A DNA stretch of 64,000 bases from Pseudomonas oryzihabitans (GCF_001518815.1 NZ_CP013987.1:124001-188000); one strand, 5' to 3'. Shown: positions 53,777 through 63,628, numbered from the stretch's first letter. Notes: a model not told the origin generated them from the sequence alone. Translations and numbers: made by a program.

Positions 53777-55756
53777 GTGCATTCTACTTTAAATAGAAAG
53801 GTTGCAAATTACTTAACCAGCGAGCTTTCTATTCAGCCGAATGATCTTGTCATCTTTTCGGCATGTGATTCAGCGTATGTTCAATACGCCGTTCCGTTGA
53901 TTAAGAGTTTGGATATTTTCTCTCCAGGGTTTCACTTCATTTTGCACGTCGTAAATCCGACCGAGCAGGTTTTGACTAAGCTTTCTAAGCTTTCTTGTGA
54001 GTTGAACCGTACTGCATTGAGTGTTACCTATGAGAAAGTGGATCTAGAGGGTAGATCAGAGGAAAGTCAAAAAACATATTATGCATGTGCAAGATTTATT
54101 CGATTGTCTGAGCTCTTGGAATCGTCTTCTAATGAATATTTGGTGCTAGACGCAGATTCATTGTTTATAAATTCCATTGACAGAGATTTCACAGACAAGC
54201 AAGTGGCCGAGATTTGTATTAGGCGCCGTGATCAAACCGATACTGATGTCCCTATGCATTTAGCCGTAGCAACTGGAACACTATGGTGCCAATCCACGCT
54301 GCAAGTTAGATCACTAATAAATGAAATTGCAAGCTCAATAGAGGATGCTTTCAATAGTCATGAGGAAAAGTGGTTTCTCGATCAAGTATCGTTTTCTACT
54401 GCTATGTATAAAAATAAGAAAAAGCTATCTGTTTATAATATAAAGTCCAAGTACGCGGACTGGTCCTTTAATGAGGAGTCTATAATTTGGGCTGCGAAAG
54501 GCGAAATTAAAAATAATGACCTGAGATTCAAGGCGCTTCAGAATATTCTATTAGACACGCCTGCCGATCAGCTGATTGGTCGAAAGCTGCTTAGTCAGCT
54601 AAACTTTAAAAAGAATAAAAACCTAAGTTTCGAATCTATTCGGGTATCCGCTCGTCTTCCATTGGTTGCTTCAGTGATTTTGCCTCGTCTGGACTTACCT
54701 TGGAAGCAACCTTCTGGCGATGTCAGAACAGCAAACAATATAAGCGCTGATACGGTAAATCTTCGTCTTAACTGGAAAGAATTTACTGTTTATCTTGGCT
54801 ATTTTCTGGAGAAGGTTGGCATCCTTGTCGAAACTATTGAGATTCCGGCATGGGAAATAAATTCTTCGTATGTAGATAGCTTGGCAGTTGATTTGGTGTT
54901 CGTACCGCACCGCTGCGCAGACGAGTTCGAAAATTGTAGAACACCTGTATTCTTTTATATGCAGGAGTTCTTTAGATGGGTCTTTACGGTAGATAGAAGT
55001 GGTTGGAGCGCGGCATCAAGTCGCTATCCGTTCCATGCAGCTACAACATCATCCGTTCATGATCAATCCAAGGTATATGATAGCTATAAAGCGCGATTGC
55101 AAGACAATAATTTAGCTTCTAAATTTTCACAACATGCGCGATTAACAGCGGATTCAATACTGCAAAATAATCTGCTTTCCAGACAAGACTTTATCTTTTT
55201 TCCACTGCAAATTCCTCACGATCAGTCCATTACTAAATTCTCTGACTACAGTGAGTTGGAAGTTTTAGAAGCCGTGGTTGCCTGGTGCAGAAAAGTTGGC
55301 AAATCGCTGATCATCAAAGAGCATCCTGCTAATCGTAAAAGTGCTGATGCCTTCAAAGCTCTTTATCAGGGCGATGGTGTGTACTGGAGTGATCTGCATG
55401 TTTACGATCTCATAGAATACTGTGAAGCTGTCTTTACTATAAATAGCGGTGTCGGACTTGAAGCGTTATTTTTTAATAAGCCTGTTATAACGTTCGGACG
55501 AGTAGAGTACGACTGTGTTACTCATCATGCTACGCCTGGCTCCATTCAGCTCGCGTGGGAGGCTGCAAAAAGCGAACCCTCAATACAACGTCTTAAAAGA
55601 ATTAAAGCCTTTATGAATGAGTTTTTCGATGATTATGCGGTTGACCTTTCACGTCTGGACCAGGCCTTTCCGCGGTTGGAAACTTTGGCACATGAAGCAA
55701 AGTGTGTTGCGCAAAATTACGTAAGTTCTGAATCTTTTAAAAGTCAGGTGTATTAA
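53777..55756 (+). CDS. Two-domain glycosyltransferase: GT8-like N-terminus plus KpsC/capsule-synthesis-like C-terminus
   Basis: From a GTG at 53777 (GAAGGA 7 bases before) the product is 659 residues; a TTG at 53738 is an alternative. Residues 1-290 are a GT8-type domain with DxD at D125-D127 (VLDADSLF) and WFLDQVSFSTAM. Residues about 350-640 match capsule-synthesis proteins of the Kdo-transferase type: FFPLQIPHDQS, IIKEHPANRK (K514-P517) and TINSGVGLEAL (about 554). This layout could extend or cap the chain. The domain boundary and substrates are inferred. Confidence 0.72.
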   Translation: MHSTLNRKVANYLTSELSIQPNDLVIFSACDSAYVQYAVPLIKSLDIFSPGFHFILHVVNPTEQVLTKLSKLSCELNRTALSVTYEKVDLEGRSEESQKTYYACARFIRLSELLESSSNEYLVLDADSLFINSIDRDFTDKQVAEICIRRRDQTDTDVPMHLAVATGTLWCQSTLQVRSLINEIASSIEDAFNSHEEKWFLDQVSFSTAMYKNKKKLSVYNIKSKYADWSFNEESIIWAAKGEIKNNDLRFKALQNILLDTPADQLIGRKLLSQLNFKKNKNLSFESIRVSARLPLVASVILPRLDLPWKQPSGDVRTANNISADTVNLRLNWKEFTVYLGYFLEKVGILVETIEIPAWEINSSYVDSLAVDLVFVPHRCADEFENCRTPVFFYMQEFFRWVFTVDRSGWSAASSRYPFHAATTSSVHDQSKVYDSYKARLQDNNLASKFSQHARLTADSILQNNLLSRQDFIFFPLQIPHDQSITKFSDYSELEVLEAVVAWCRKVGKSLIIKEHPANRKSADAFKALYQGDGVYWSDLHVYDLIEYCEAVFTINSGVGLEALFFNKPVITFGRVEYDCVTHHATPGSIQLAWEAAKSEPSIQRLKRIKAFMNEFFDDYAVDLSRLDQAFPRLETLAHEAKCVAQNYVSSESFKSQVY

Positions 55757-56566
55757 ATGGCTTTTCCTAAAAGTATTGACGCGTGTTTTGAAATATTACG
55801 CCAAGCATGGATGTTAGCAATTCATGACAAAAAAGCGGAGCTGAGAACGTCTAAACTAGCCTTGGTCTGGCCACTGCTTTATCCCGTTTGTTATACGGTG
55901 CTTTTTGTTCTAGTAAAGCCCATATTTGGCTCAGGCGCTGCTACTAATGGGTGGGAATTCGCTCTTTTTATTTTTACCGGATTTAGCCTCTGGCAAGGTT
56001 GGTTTGAGGGGTTCAAGTGGCAACTGGATGCCGTTCGAAAAAACAAAGGACTGCTTTCGCGCACGGATTTGCGTATAGAGTCCTTATTTTTGTGGGGGGT
56101 TATAGTCGGTTTATTCGATCTGTTCCCTAGACTTTTAATAATTTTATTGGCGGCTTCACTTCTAGATACTTCAAGTATTTTTGCTGTCATCTGCTTTCTT
56201 ATGATCTCGTTAGTTTTGTTAGTCAATGGCGCGTTGATCGGCTTTGTAATACAGCCATTTTCTACCTTGATGCAAGATATAGGAAAATCAATTCAAGCTA
56301 TCTCCTTGGCATTAATAATGACTGGGGGGGTCTTTTTCCATTTTTCTAGCGCCGCTTTGAGCAGTCAAGAATGGGTACCGTATTTGCTATGTTTAAATCC
56401 CGTAGCGCCACTACTCAATTATGCACGTACTATCATTGGCTTGGATCAATATCATTTTTCCTATGCCGTGGATGTTTGGGTGATTATTACCATTCTCCTA
56501 CTTGTTCTTCAGTTCTATCTCGCTAGAAAAATTTTGCCGATATTGTTGGAGCGTACGGGAGCCTGA
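55757..56566 (+). CDS. wzm: ABC-2-type polysaccharide exporter permease (Wzm-like)
   Basis: The 269-residue membrane protein has six helices and the N-terminal amphipathic region AIHDKKAELRTSKLALVWPL seen in Wzm/KpsM/TagG. WEFALFIFTGFSLWQGWFEG lies in the second helix region. It forms, with the next gene's product, the channel that moves lipid-linked polysaccharide across the inner membrane. The ATG directly abuts the stop of the glycosyltransferase gene, and the ATPase gene follows 3 bases later. Confidence 0.9.
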   Translation: MAFPKSIDACFEILRQAWMLAIHDKKAELRTSKLALVWPLLYPVCYTVLFVLVKPIFGSGAATNGWEFALFIFTGFSLWQGWFEGFKWQLDAVRKNKGLLSRTDLRIESLFLWGVIVGLFDLFPRLLIILLAASLLDTSSIFAVICFLMISLVLLVNGALIGFVIQPFSTLMQDIGKSIQAISLALIMTGGVFFHFSSAALSSQEWVPYLLCLNPVAPLLNYARTIIGLDQYHFSYAVDVWVIITILLLVLQFYLARKILPILLERTGA

Positions 56567-56569
56567 TGC

Positions 56570-57739
56570 ATGAACGATGTTTTGCTAAATGTGGATCAGG
56601 TAGGAAAAAAATACTCGCGCTCCTTGCAGAGCTCTATTAAATACGGTGTCCGTGACGTTCTGAGTGAGATGACCCATACACGAGATGGCTCTGTCTTGCG
56701 GGAGAATGAGTTCTGGGCACTGAAAAATATAAACTTCAGCTTAAAAAGAGGCGAATGCTTAGCGCTTCTCGGTACGAATGGAGCTGGTAAGTCAACGCTA
56801 TTGAAGGTTTTAGCTGGCAGTTTATTGCCGGACACCGGGAAAGTCGAAAAGCGCGGGCGAATGGAAAGGCTAATCGAGCTATCTGCAGGCTTTAAACCTA
56901 CATTGACTGGGCGTGAGAATGTCCAACTTAAAGGGAGGCTGATTGGTTTTTCGAAAAGCGAGCTTAAAAGGAGAATGGACGAAATTGTAGACTTTGCAGA
57001 GCTTGAAGATAGCTTTGACATGCCGGTGCAGTTCTATAGCTCCGGTATGAAGTCACGTCTGGGCTTCGCGCTGTCTGTCGCTATGGAGCCAGATATACTG
57101 TTGATCGATGAGGTTCTGGCTGTTGGTGATTTAGGCTTTCGTATGAAGTGCTACTCTAGAGTAGATGAGATGCGAAAGAATTCTGCGGTAATCTTGGTAT
57201 CGCATAGTATCAACCATGTTTCTAGAATGGCCACCTCTGGATTGGTGCTCCATAAAGGTAATGTGGTACAACAAGGCGATCCGCAAGAAGCCATTAAAAA
57301 GTATCAAGAGCTTTCTGGCGTTAGCCGTCCCCAAAAAGAGATAAGTTACAATCCTCAGTTTGTTGAATTCACTATATTTAATGAAGTTGGACCGCTGTTG
57401 GATGATGGTGAAATACATCATGAATCCTCTATTTTTATAAGAGGAAAAAATTACAGCGATGAGTCCGTCTTTATTCATGCTATTGTCCACCAATCAGCGG
57501 GGGCGGCTATCGCTGATTGGACGTCCAGACGCTCAGGTTTCAAAGTGCCGAGCGGCGCAAGTTTCAAAGTGGCTCTGGGCAGACTAGGTCTTTGTCCAGG
57601 TTACTATCACCTCGTGCTAGTCGGTATGAATGAGCAGGGGGAGCAAAAGTTTTTAAGTAAACCCTATCGATTTAGGGCCATGGGTGATTACTTTAGCAGT
57701 ATTCCATTCCAACCTAGCGCTGAATGGAGCTTCGAATAA
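56570..57739 (+). CDS. wzt: Polysaccharide ABC exporter ATPase with C-terminal domain (Wzt-like)
   Basis: The 389-residue protein has Walker A GTNGAGKST (residues 68-76), signature SSGMKSRL (157-164), Walker B ILLIDE (176-181) and H212. Residues about 245-389 form a beta-rich extension ending GDYFSSIPFQPSAEWSFE, like the carbohydrate-binding Wzt C-terminal domain that recognises the modified chain end in O9a-type export. That would fit the methyltransferase encoded just downstream. The exporter acts on a finished chain carried on undecaprenyl pyrophosphate. Confidence 0.9.
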   Translation: MNDVLLNVDQVGKKYSRSLQSSIKYGVRDVLSEMTHTRDGSVLRENEFWALKNINFSLKRGECLALLGTNGAGKSTLLKVLAGSLLPDTGKVEKRGRMERLIELSAGFKPTLTGRENVQLKGRLIGFSKSELKRRMDEIVDFAELEDSFDMPVQFYSSGMKSRLGFALSVAMEPDILLIDEVLAVGDLGFRMKCYSRVDEMRKNSAVILVSHSINHVSRMATSGLVLHKGNVVQQGDPQEAIKKYQELSGVSRPQKEISYNPQFVEFTIFNEVGPLLDDGEIHHESSIFIRGKNYSDESVFIHAIVHQSAGAAIADWTSRRSGFKVPSGASFKVALGRLGLCPGYYHLVLVGMNEQGEQKFLSKPYRFRAMGDYFSSIPFQPSAEWSFE

Positions 57740-57755
57740 CCTTGGAGGTGAAATT

Positions 57756-58319
57756 ATGGACAGAGATTCTATACAGGCGGAATACTATCAAGTATTGCAT
57801 GATACAAATACCGCATTTCAAAATAATAATTGGCTGCTTGAAGAGCTGGATGCTATAAATTCGTTGGGCTCAGAGTCGCTCGTCGAGCTGGCTTGTGGAA
57901 ATGGATTATTTTTAGCAGAGGCTGCTAGCCACTGGAAAGTTGTTTCAGGCGTCGACTGGGCCAGATCTCCGAATATAACAAAGGTTTTGGATAGCCATTC
58001 AAATGTGCGCTTTTTCCAAGCTGATATTCGTGAGTGGACACCTGATCAAACATACGACTTAGTCGTATCTGCTGACTTTCTCGAGCATCTAAACTTAAAG
58101 GATGTGAAAGAGCTTATTCCTCGGCTTGATTCTCTGGGGAAAATAAATTACCACAAGATCGCTTGTTACGATGATGGTCATTCGCATCTTTCTATATTGG
58201 CTGCCGATGTATGGTTGAATCTGTTCAGAGATCTCACCGGCAAGGACTATAATATAGTCTACCAAGTAGCTCGAAAAGGAAGGGAAGAGAATCAAGTTGT
58301 GGTCATAAGCAATAGATAA
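57756..58319 (+). CDS. SAM-dependent methyltransferase-like protein
   Basis: The 187-residue class-I methyltransferase has the SAM motif LVELACGNGLFLAEAA (residues about 47-62), an acidic second motif in SGVDWARSP, and DLVVSADFLEHL (motif IV). It is short compared with typical sugar methyltransferases (about 230-260 residues). A GGAGGTG element sets the start. It follows the wzt-like gene, and methylation of the chain end is the expected role by analogy, not shown. Confidence 0.75.
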   Translation: MDRDSIQAEYYQVLHDTNTAFQNNNWLLEELDAINSLGSESLVELACGNGLFLAEAASHWKVVSGVDWARSPNITKVLDSHSNVRFFQADIREWTPDQTYDLVVSADFLEHLNLKDVKELIPRLDSLGKINYHKIACYDDGHSHLSILAADVWLNLFRDLTGKDYNIVYQVARKGREENQVVVISNR

Positions 58320-58354
58320 TCCGTCCAAATTTCCTCGGCGTTGGAGTCTCAAGT

Positions 58355-59230
58355 GTGAACATTTTCACTCGAATCGAGTCCGTAAGAATCTTTGTTGCAA
58401 GCACACCATCAGAATGGTTGCCATTAAAGGTCTTAGAGTACTCTATTCGTTTGCATTCCTCACTCGACGTCGAGGTGTATCCAATCTATGAGTACAAAAA
58501 AGCCGTACCTATCCCTAAAAACTCTCGTAACAAAGCGCGCACTCCTTTTTCCTATCAACGATTCCTAATTCCCGAAATATGTGATTATCAAGGTAAGGCT
58601 ATTTACCTTGATTCTGACATGTTGGTGTTCTCGGATATATCCAGAATTTGGAATGCTAATTTCGAAGGGCATCAACTGCTGACGGTGGGTGATACGTTAA
58701 ATGGTAGAAAAAGTCAGTTCAGTGTAATGCTTTTAAATTGCGATGCGCTAGGATGGAATATTGAGAATATAATTGATTCCATGGATAGTGGATTACTCAG
58801 CTATCAAGAGCTTATGTATGAAATGAGCATCGTAGAATCGATTGGGTACGGCTTACCTCCAGAGTGGAACTGCCTAGAGAGGTTTGACCAGTCTACTTGT
58901 CTTCTTCATTATACAGATATGCATACCCAGCCTTGGATATCGGCGGAAAATAAGCTAGGGCACTTATGGATGCAGGCTCTCAAGTCAGCTATCAATGCTG
59001 ACTTTATTTCGCATGTTGATTTAGAAAGAGAAATAAGTTTAGGGCATGTACGCCCATCCTTAGTCGCCCAGCTAGATGCGGGTATTGATCTATCGGCAGA
59101 CTTGCCGCCTGCTATATGCAAGCTGGACAAGGGATTTTTAGCTCCCTATAAACGCCTGGGTCCGTCTAAGTGGAAGAAATTGGTTGATAAGATAGAAAGT
59201 GTGAAGAAGACTCTTAATATCTCAAGCTAA
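58355..59230 (+). CDS. GT8-like glycosyltransferase, paralogue of the gene at 48998
   Basis: The 291-residue product (GTG start) has a DxD in KAIYLDSDMLVFSDISRIW (residues about 79-97) and shares with the 48998 product PIPKNSRNKARTPFSYQRFL, SVMLLNCDALGWNIENII and TDMHTQPWIS. It lacks the charged tail of its paralogue. As the last gene of the island, it may add a side branch or the primer sugar. Both are clearly related by duplication or by joint acquisition. Confidence 0.75.
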   Translation: MNIFTRIESVRIFVASTPSEWLPLKVLEYSIRLHSSLDVEVYPIYEYKKAVPIPKNSRNKARTPFSYQRFLIPEICDYQGKAIYLDSDMLVFSDISRIWNANFEGHQLLTVGDTLNGRKSQFSVMLLNCDALGWNIENIIDSMDSGLLSYQELMYEMSIVESIGYGLPPEWNCLERFDQSTCLLHYTDMHTQPWISAENKLGHLWMQALKSAINADFISHVDLEREISLGHVRPSLVAQLDAGIDLSADLPPAICKLDKGFLAPYKRLGPSKWKKLVDKIESVKKTLNISS

Positions 59231-59604
59231 TTAGAAATACCTGCATCAATTCTTATCTTGATCGGTGGGCTTAGTCAGATCGAATTTGTTAAAAAATCCA
59301 TAACTTTAAATGATCGATGCAGATAGTTAATTTACCTGTAGTTTTGCGATATAAGCTGCTTGCATAATAAGGAGTTATAGCGCAATGGGGCATGCCGTTG
59401 TTTCCGAATTAGGGCTTATCAAGTAGAGCTGAAACCCTACCTCCGCCTAATAGATGGCGTCGCTAAAACGAATTTGATTCTGTTGAATTACTGGAGGATT
59501 GGCGAGTGACGGCCTAAATCCCTTTGGAGCTAGGCACGGCGATGAGCTTACTAGGGCTGCTGTAGGTAGCAGGTCCGCTAGGCTTTGAGGGGCGTGATTT
59601 AAGA
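59231..59604. other. Non-coding gap between polysaccharide cluster and tRNA-Thr
   Basis: Composition is mixed, becoming GC-richer near 59520. I see only very short frames, such as one of 13 codons from an ATG at 59384 after AAGGAG, which I do not call. No integrase, terminator with a T-tract, or repeated tRNA end is visible. Confidence 0.5.
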
Positions 59605-59680
<76 letters not shown>

Positions 59681-59798
59681 AAGGGGGAGGCCATTATAGC
59701 CATGGAAAAGCTCTTGTAAACCGAGGATGTGCACAGGTTAAGGCTAGCGTAAGCCAGCCGAGGCTAAAATAGGGCAAAAAGCTTGCAAGGAGCCACTG

Positions 59799-60143
59799 AT
59801 GAGAACGAAGACCCTGGCCGTGCTGGCCGCTGCGCTGGCTGGCTGCACCAGTCAGGCGAACCTTGAGCGCAATCCACCGATGGAGCTGCGTACCGGCAAG
59901 AGCGCCGACGACTATCGAGCCTGTCTGGTCGCCAAGCTGGAAAAGGGTGGCCGCCATGTGGAGGTGCAATCCCAAGGCAGCGGGCAGCGCGTGCTGGTAG
60001 ACAGCAAGGTGCCGCCGGCCACGGCAGCTGTTATCGATATCGGTTCCGCATCGCGTGGCACGCGCATCGCGTTGCGTGAGCAGATGGCCAACAACCCTCT
60101 GCGACCGCGGGATGTGCTCGTGGCCGTCAAAGACTGCCTCTAA
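59799..60143 (+). CDS. Small putative lipoprotein
   Basis: The 114-residue product starts MRTKTLAVLAAALAGC, a short lipoprotein signal with C16 in LAGC. The mature part (SADDYRACLVAKLEKGGRHV, VDIGSASRGTRI-like) is small and mixed alpha/beta. I do not recognise the family. A terminator follows closely, so it is monocistronic. Codon use is that of the core genome. Confidence 0.72.
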   Translation: MRTKTLAVLAAALAGCTSQANLERNPPMELRTGKSADDYRACLVAKLEKGGRHVEVQSQGSGQRVLVDSKVPPATAAVIDIGSASRGTRIALREQMANNPLRPRDVLVAVKDCL

Positions 60144-60156
60144 AACCGGATCAATG

Positions 60157-60182
60157 AAAAAGGGCGCCTAGGCGCCCTTTTT
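60157..60182. terminator. Bidirectional rho-independent terminator
   Basis: AAAAAGGGCGCC-TA-GGCGCCCTTTTT is a perfect 12-bp stem with T-runs on both strands. It lies between the lipoprotein gene (plus) and the end of betA (minus) and can serve both. Confidence 0.92.
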
Positions 60183-60201
60183 CATGACCGGCTGCGGACT
60201 A

Positions 60202-61944
60202 TTAGGCAGCCGGTTGGTCACGACGCTGCGGAACCGGCTCGGCGGCGCGCTGGCCGTTGACGTCACGCAGCGGGGTACCCCGTACCGGCGCGCCGTTGGC
60301 GACGTAGTAGGCGGCGTTGCTGCGCGGCAGCGGAGCGCGACCACGGATTTTGTCGGCGATCTTCTCGGCGATCATGATGGTCGGGGCGTTGAGATTGCCC
60401 GTCGCGATGATCGGCATGATGGAGGCGTCTACCACGCGCAGGCCTTCCAGCCCGTGCACGCGACCGGCGCCATCGACCACCGCCATGTCGTCGGTACCCA
60501 TCTTGTTGGAGCAGGACGGGTGGTAGGCGGTCTCGGCGTGGGAGCGCACGAAGGCGTCCAGCTGGGCATCAGTCACGCAGTCGCGGCCTGGGTTGATCTC
60601 TTCGCCACGATAGGGGTCCAGCGCCGGTTGCTGCATGATCTCGCGGGTCAGGCGGATGCCGTCGCGGAATTCTCGCCAGTCCTGCTCGGTGCTCATGTAG
60701 TTGAACAGGATGCTCGGATGCTGGCGCGGATCGCGCGAGGTCAGTTCGATGCGACCGCGGCTGGGCGAGCGCATGGAGCCGACGTGGGCCTGGAAGCCAT
60801 GGGCCTCGATGGCGTTGGTGCCGTTGTAATTGATGGCGATCGGCAGGAAGTGGTACTGGATGTTGGGCCAGTCGAACTCTTCGCTGGAGCGGATGAAACC
60901 GCCCGCCTCGAAGTGGTTGCTGGCGCCCAGGCCGGTGCCCTTGAGCATCCACTCCAGGCCGATCTGCGGCTGGTTGTACCACTTCAGCGCCGGGTACAGC
61001 GAGACCGGCTGCTTGCACTCGTACTGCAGGTACATTTCCAGGTGGTCCTGCAGATTCTGGCCGACGCCGGGCAGGTCATGGACGACCGGGATGTCGAAGC
61101 GACGCAGCAGCGGCGCGGGGCCAACGCCGGAGCGCTGCAGGATCTGCGGCGAGGCGATGGCGCCAGCACAGAGCAGGACTTCACGACGGGCGCGCACGGT
61201 GATGGCTTCCAGGGAATCGCCCTTCATGTAGGCGACGCCATTGGCGCGCTTGCCCTCGAAGAGGATGCGATCGGTGGTGGCGTGGGTGACGATGGTCAGG
61301 TTCGGGCGACCCTTGGCCTGGTCCAGGTAGCCACGGGCGGTGCTGGAGCGCCTGCCGTTCGGGGTGACGAAGCGGTCCATCGGACCGAAGCCTTCCTGCT
61401 GGTAGCCGTTGAGGTCTTCGGTGCGCGGATAACCCGCCTGGACACCGGCTTCGACCATGGCTTCGAACAAGGGATTGGTGTCTGGCTTGGCGGTAGTCAC
61501 CGACACCGGGCCCTCGCCGCCGTGCCAGTCGTTGGCTCCGGCATCGCGCTTCTCGGCCTTGCGGAAGTAGGGCAGGCAGTCGAGGTAGGTCCAGTCGTCC
61601 AGGCCATCGAGTTGCGCCCAGTTGTCGTAGTCCAGGGCGTTGCCGCGGATGTAGCACATGCCGTTGATCAGCGAAGAGCCGCCCAGGCCCTTGCCGCGGC
61701 CGCATTCCATCCGGCGATTGTCCATGTGCGGCTCAGGCTCGGTCTGGTAGGCCCAGTTGTACTGCTTGCCCTGCAGCGGATAGGCCAGGGCGGCTGGCAT
61801 CTGGGTGCGGAAGTCCAGGCGGTAGTCGGGGCCGCCGGCTTCCAGCAGCAGGACGCTGACGTCCTTGTCCTCGGTCAGCCGGGTGGCCAGGACGTTGCCG
61901 GCCGAGCCGGCGCCTATGACGATGTAATCGAATTCGTGTGCCAT
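60202..61944 (-). CDS. betA: Choline dehydrogenase
   Basis: The 580-residue GMC oxidoreductase has the FAD-binding [20 protein letters not shown] (residues about 12-31), the family signatures [20 protein letters not shown] and [16 protein letters not shown], and the C-terminal [20 protein letters not shown] with catalytic His. It oxidises choline to betaine aldehyde and on to betaine, at the membrane. It is 90 bases downstream of betB in the betI-betB-betA order. GGAGAC lies 7 bases before the ATG. Confidence 0.96.
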   Translation of the reverse strand: MAHEFDYIVIGAGSAGNVLATRLTEDKDVSVLLLEAGGPDYRLDFRTQMPAALAYPLQGKQYNWAYQTEPEPHMDNRRMECGRGKGLGGSSLINGMCYIRGNALDYDNWAQLDGLDDWTYLDCLPYFRKAEKRDAGANDWHGGEGPVSVTTAKPDTNPLFEAMVEAGVQAGYPRTEDLNGYQQEGFGPMDRFVTPNGRRSSTARGYLDQAKGRPNLTIVTHATTDRILFEGKRANGVAYMKGDSLEAITVRARREVLLCAGAIASPQILQRSGVGPAPLLRRFDIPVVHDLPGVGQNLQDHLEMYLQYECKQPVSLYPALKWYNQPQIGLEWMLKGTGLGASNHFEAGGFIRSSEEFDWPNIQYHFLPIAINYNGTNAIEAHGFQAHVGSMRSPSRGRIELTSRDPRQHPSILFNYMSTEQDWREFRDGIRLTREIMQQPALDPYRGEEINPGRDCVTDAQLDAFVRSHAETAYHPSCSNKMGTDDMAVVDGAGRVHGLEGLRVVDASIMPIIATGNLNAPTIMIAEKIADKIRGRAPLPRSNAAYYVANGAPVRGTPLRDVNGQRAAEPVPQRRDQPAA

Positions 61945-62034
61945 GAAAAAGTCTCCTCCTGACGGCGGGTGGGGTCTGGCCCCAGCCCCGGGCCCCCTCC
62001 AGCGGAGAGGGGAGAAAAGCGCTGCCTGAGCGGC

Positions 62035-63507
62035 TTAGAAGATCGAGGCGTAGTCGCCCAACTCGACCTGCACCGACTTGATGCGGGTGTAGTGGCCGAG
62101 GGTGGTGAGGCCGTTTTCGCGACCGACGCCGGAGTGCTTATAGCCACCCACCGGCATCTCGGCGGGGGACTCGCCCCAGGTGTTGATCCAGCAGATGCCG
62201 GCTTCCAGGCGATGGATCATGCGGTGGGCGCGGGCCAGGTCACGGGTGACCACGCCGGCGGCCAGGCCGTACTCGGTGTCGTTGGCGCGGCGTACCACTT
62301 CGTCCTCGTCGGCATAGGCGAGGATGCTCATGACCGGGCCGAAGATCTCTTCGCGGGCGATGGCCATGTCGTCACGGCAATCGGTGAAGACGGTGGGGGT
62401 GACGAAGTTGCCCTTGGCCAGTTCGCCCTGGGTGACGCGCTCGCCACCAATGAGCAGGCGGGCGCCTTCGGCCTGGCCTTGGGCGATGTAGCCCAGCACC
62501 TTTTCCATGTGCGGGGTGCTGACCAGCGGACCAAAGTTGGTCTCGGCGGCCAGGGGATCGCCCAGCTTGATGCGCTTGACCCGCTCCACCACCTTGGCCT
62601 CGAAGTCGGCCTTGAGCGCCTGGGGCACGAAGACTCGGGTGCCATTGGTGCAGACCTGGCCGGAGCTGAAGAAGTTGGCCATGACGGCGATGTCGGCGGC
62701 GCGATCCAGGTCAGCGTCATCGCAGACGATCAGCGGCGACTTGCCACCCAGTTCCATGGTGACTTCCTTGAGCGTCGAGCCGGCGGCGCTGGCCATGACC
62801 TTCTTGCCGGTGGCGACACCGCCGGTAAAGGAGATCTTCTCGATGCCGGGATGCTCGGTCAGGGCCACGCCCACCTCGGGACCGACGCCATTGACCACGT
62901 TGAAGACGCCATCGGGCAGGCCGGCTTCGGTGTAGATCTCGGCCAGCTTCAGCGCGGTCAGTGGGGTGACTTCGCTGGGCTTGAAGATCATGGCGTTGCC
63001 CGCGGCCAGGGCCGGGGCGGACTTCCACAGGGCGATCTGGATCGGGTAGTTCCAGGCACCGATGCCGGCGACCACGCCCAGGGGTTCGCGGCGGGTATAG
63101 ACGAAGGAAGTCTCGCGCAGCGGGATTTGCTCGCCTTCCAGGGCGGGGACGAGCCCGGCGTAGTACTCGAGCACGTCGGCGCCGGTGACGATGTCCACGG
63201 CCTGGGTTTCGGACAGGGCCTTGCCGGTGTCCAGGGTTTCCAGCAGGGCCAGCTCGTCGTTGCGTGCGCGGAGGATGTCCACGGCCTTGCGCAGGATGCG
63301 CGAGCGCTGCATGGCGGTCATCGCGGCCCAGACCTTCTGGCCTTCGGCAGCGGCTGCCACCGCCTTGTCCACGTCGGCGCGGCTGGCGCTCTGCACCACG
63401 GCAAGCACCTCGCCGGTAGCGGGATTCAGGGTTTCGAAGGTGGCGCCACCGGTGGCGGCGACGTAGCGGCCACCAATGTACAGCTGCTGTTCGGCGAAAC
63501 GGGCCAT
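62035..63507 (-). CDS. betB: Betaine aldehyde dehydrogenase
   Basis: The 490-residue aldehyde dehydrogenase starts [20 protein letters not shown] and has the cofactor motif [10 protein letters not shown], catalytic Glu in [11 protein letters not shown] and catalytic Cys in [17 protein letters not shown]. It oxidises betaine aldehyde to glycine betaine with NAD(P)+ in the cytoplasm. The ATG at 63507 follows GGGAGATCG; the frame extends upstream without similarity. A palindromic operator-like site lies 108 bases upstream. Confidence 0.96.
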   Translation of the reverse strand: MARFAEQQLYIGGRYVAATGGATFETLNPATGEVLAVVQSASRADVDKAVAAAAEGQKVWAAMTAMQRSRILRKAVDILRARNDELALLETLDTGKALSETQAVDIVTGADVLEYYAGLVPALEGEQIPLRETSFVYTRREPLGVVAGIGAWNYPIQIALWKSAPALAAGNAMIFKPSEVTPLTALKLAEIYTEAGLPDGVFNVVNGVGPEVGVALTEHPGIEKISFTGGVATGKKVMASAAGSTLKEVTMELGGKSPLIVCDDADLDRAADIAVMANFFSSGQVCTNGTRVFVPQALKADFEAKVVERVKRIKLGDPLAAETNFGPLVSTPHMEKVLGYIAQGQAEGARLLIGGERVTQGELAKGNFVTPTVFTDCRDDMAIAREEIFGPVMSILAYADEDEVVRRANDTEYGLAAGVVTRDLARAHRMIHRLEAGICWINTWGESPAEMPVGGYKHSGVGRENGLTTLGHYTRIKSVQVELGDYASIF

Positions 63508-63614
63508 GGACGATCTCCCAAGACGGGGCGGGCGCCGTGGCACCCGCAAGGAACACAGGGGGAGCGAAAGAAGGGCTCTTTGCTCCAGCGATGAATCCAG
63601 TCTACTTAATTTTT

Positions 63615-63628
63615 ATTGAACGTTCAAT
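63615..63628. promoter_or_regulatory. Candidate BetI operator upstream of betB
   Basis: ATTGAACGTTCAAT is a perfect 14-base palindrome in an otherwise AT-rich stretch, 108 bases before betB and 165 bases past the betI stop. TetR-type BetI repressors bind such AACGTT-centred palindromes. Its place implies a betBA promoter independent of betI. Confidence 0.65.

Larger units (their letters stand above)
43231..59604. other. AT-rich surface-polysaccharide island
   Basis: Base composition falls abruptly from GC-rich to about 40% G+C just after the Lrp gene and returns just before tRNA-Thr. All 13 genes inside run on the plus strand with tight or overlapping junctions and many TTG/GTG starts. The contents (glycosyltransferases, epimerase, acyltransferase pair, Wzm/Wzt exporter, methyltransferase) form one polysaccharide pathway. 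I found no integrase or insertion sequence and no duplicated tRNA end at the left border, so replacement by homologous exchange of flanks is more likely than site-specific integration. Confidence 0.85.

Noticed and set aside
59384..59425. 13-codon frame after a good ribosome site in the island's right border
   Set aside because: Too short to support and no other evidence of coding.
60184..63594. Long plus-strand open frames antisense to betA and betB
   Set aside because: They mirror strongly conserved genes and have the low-complexity composition of antisense frames in GC-rich DNA.
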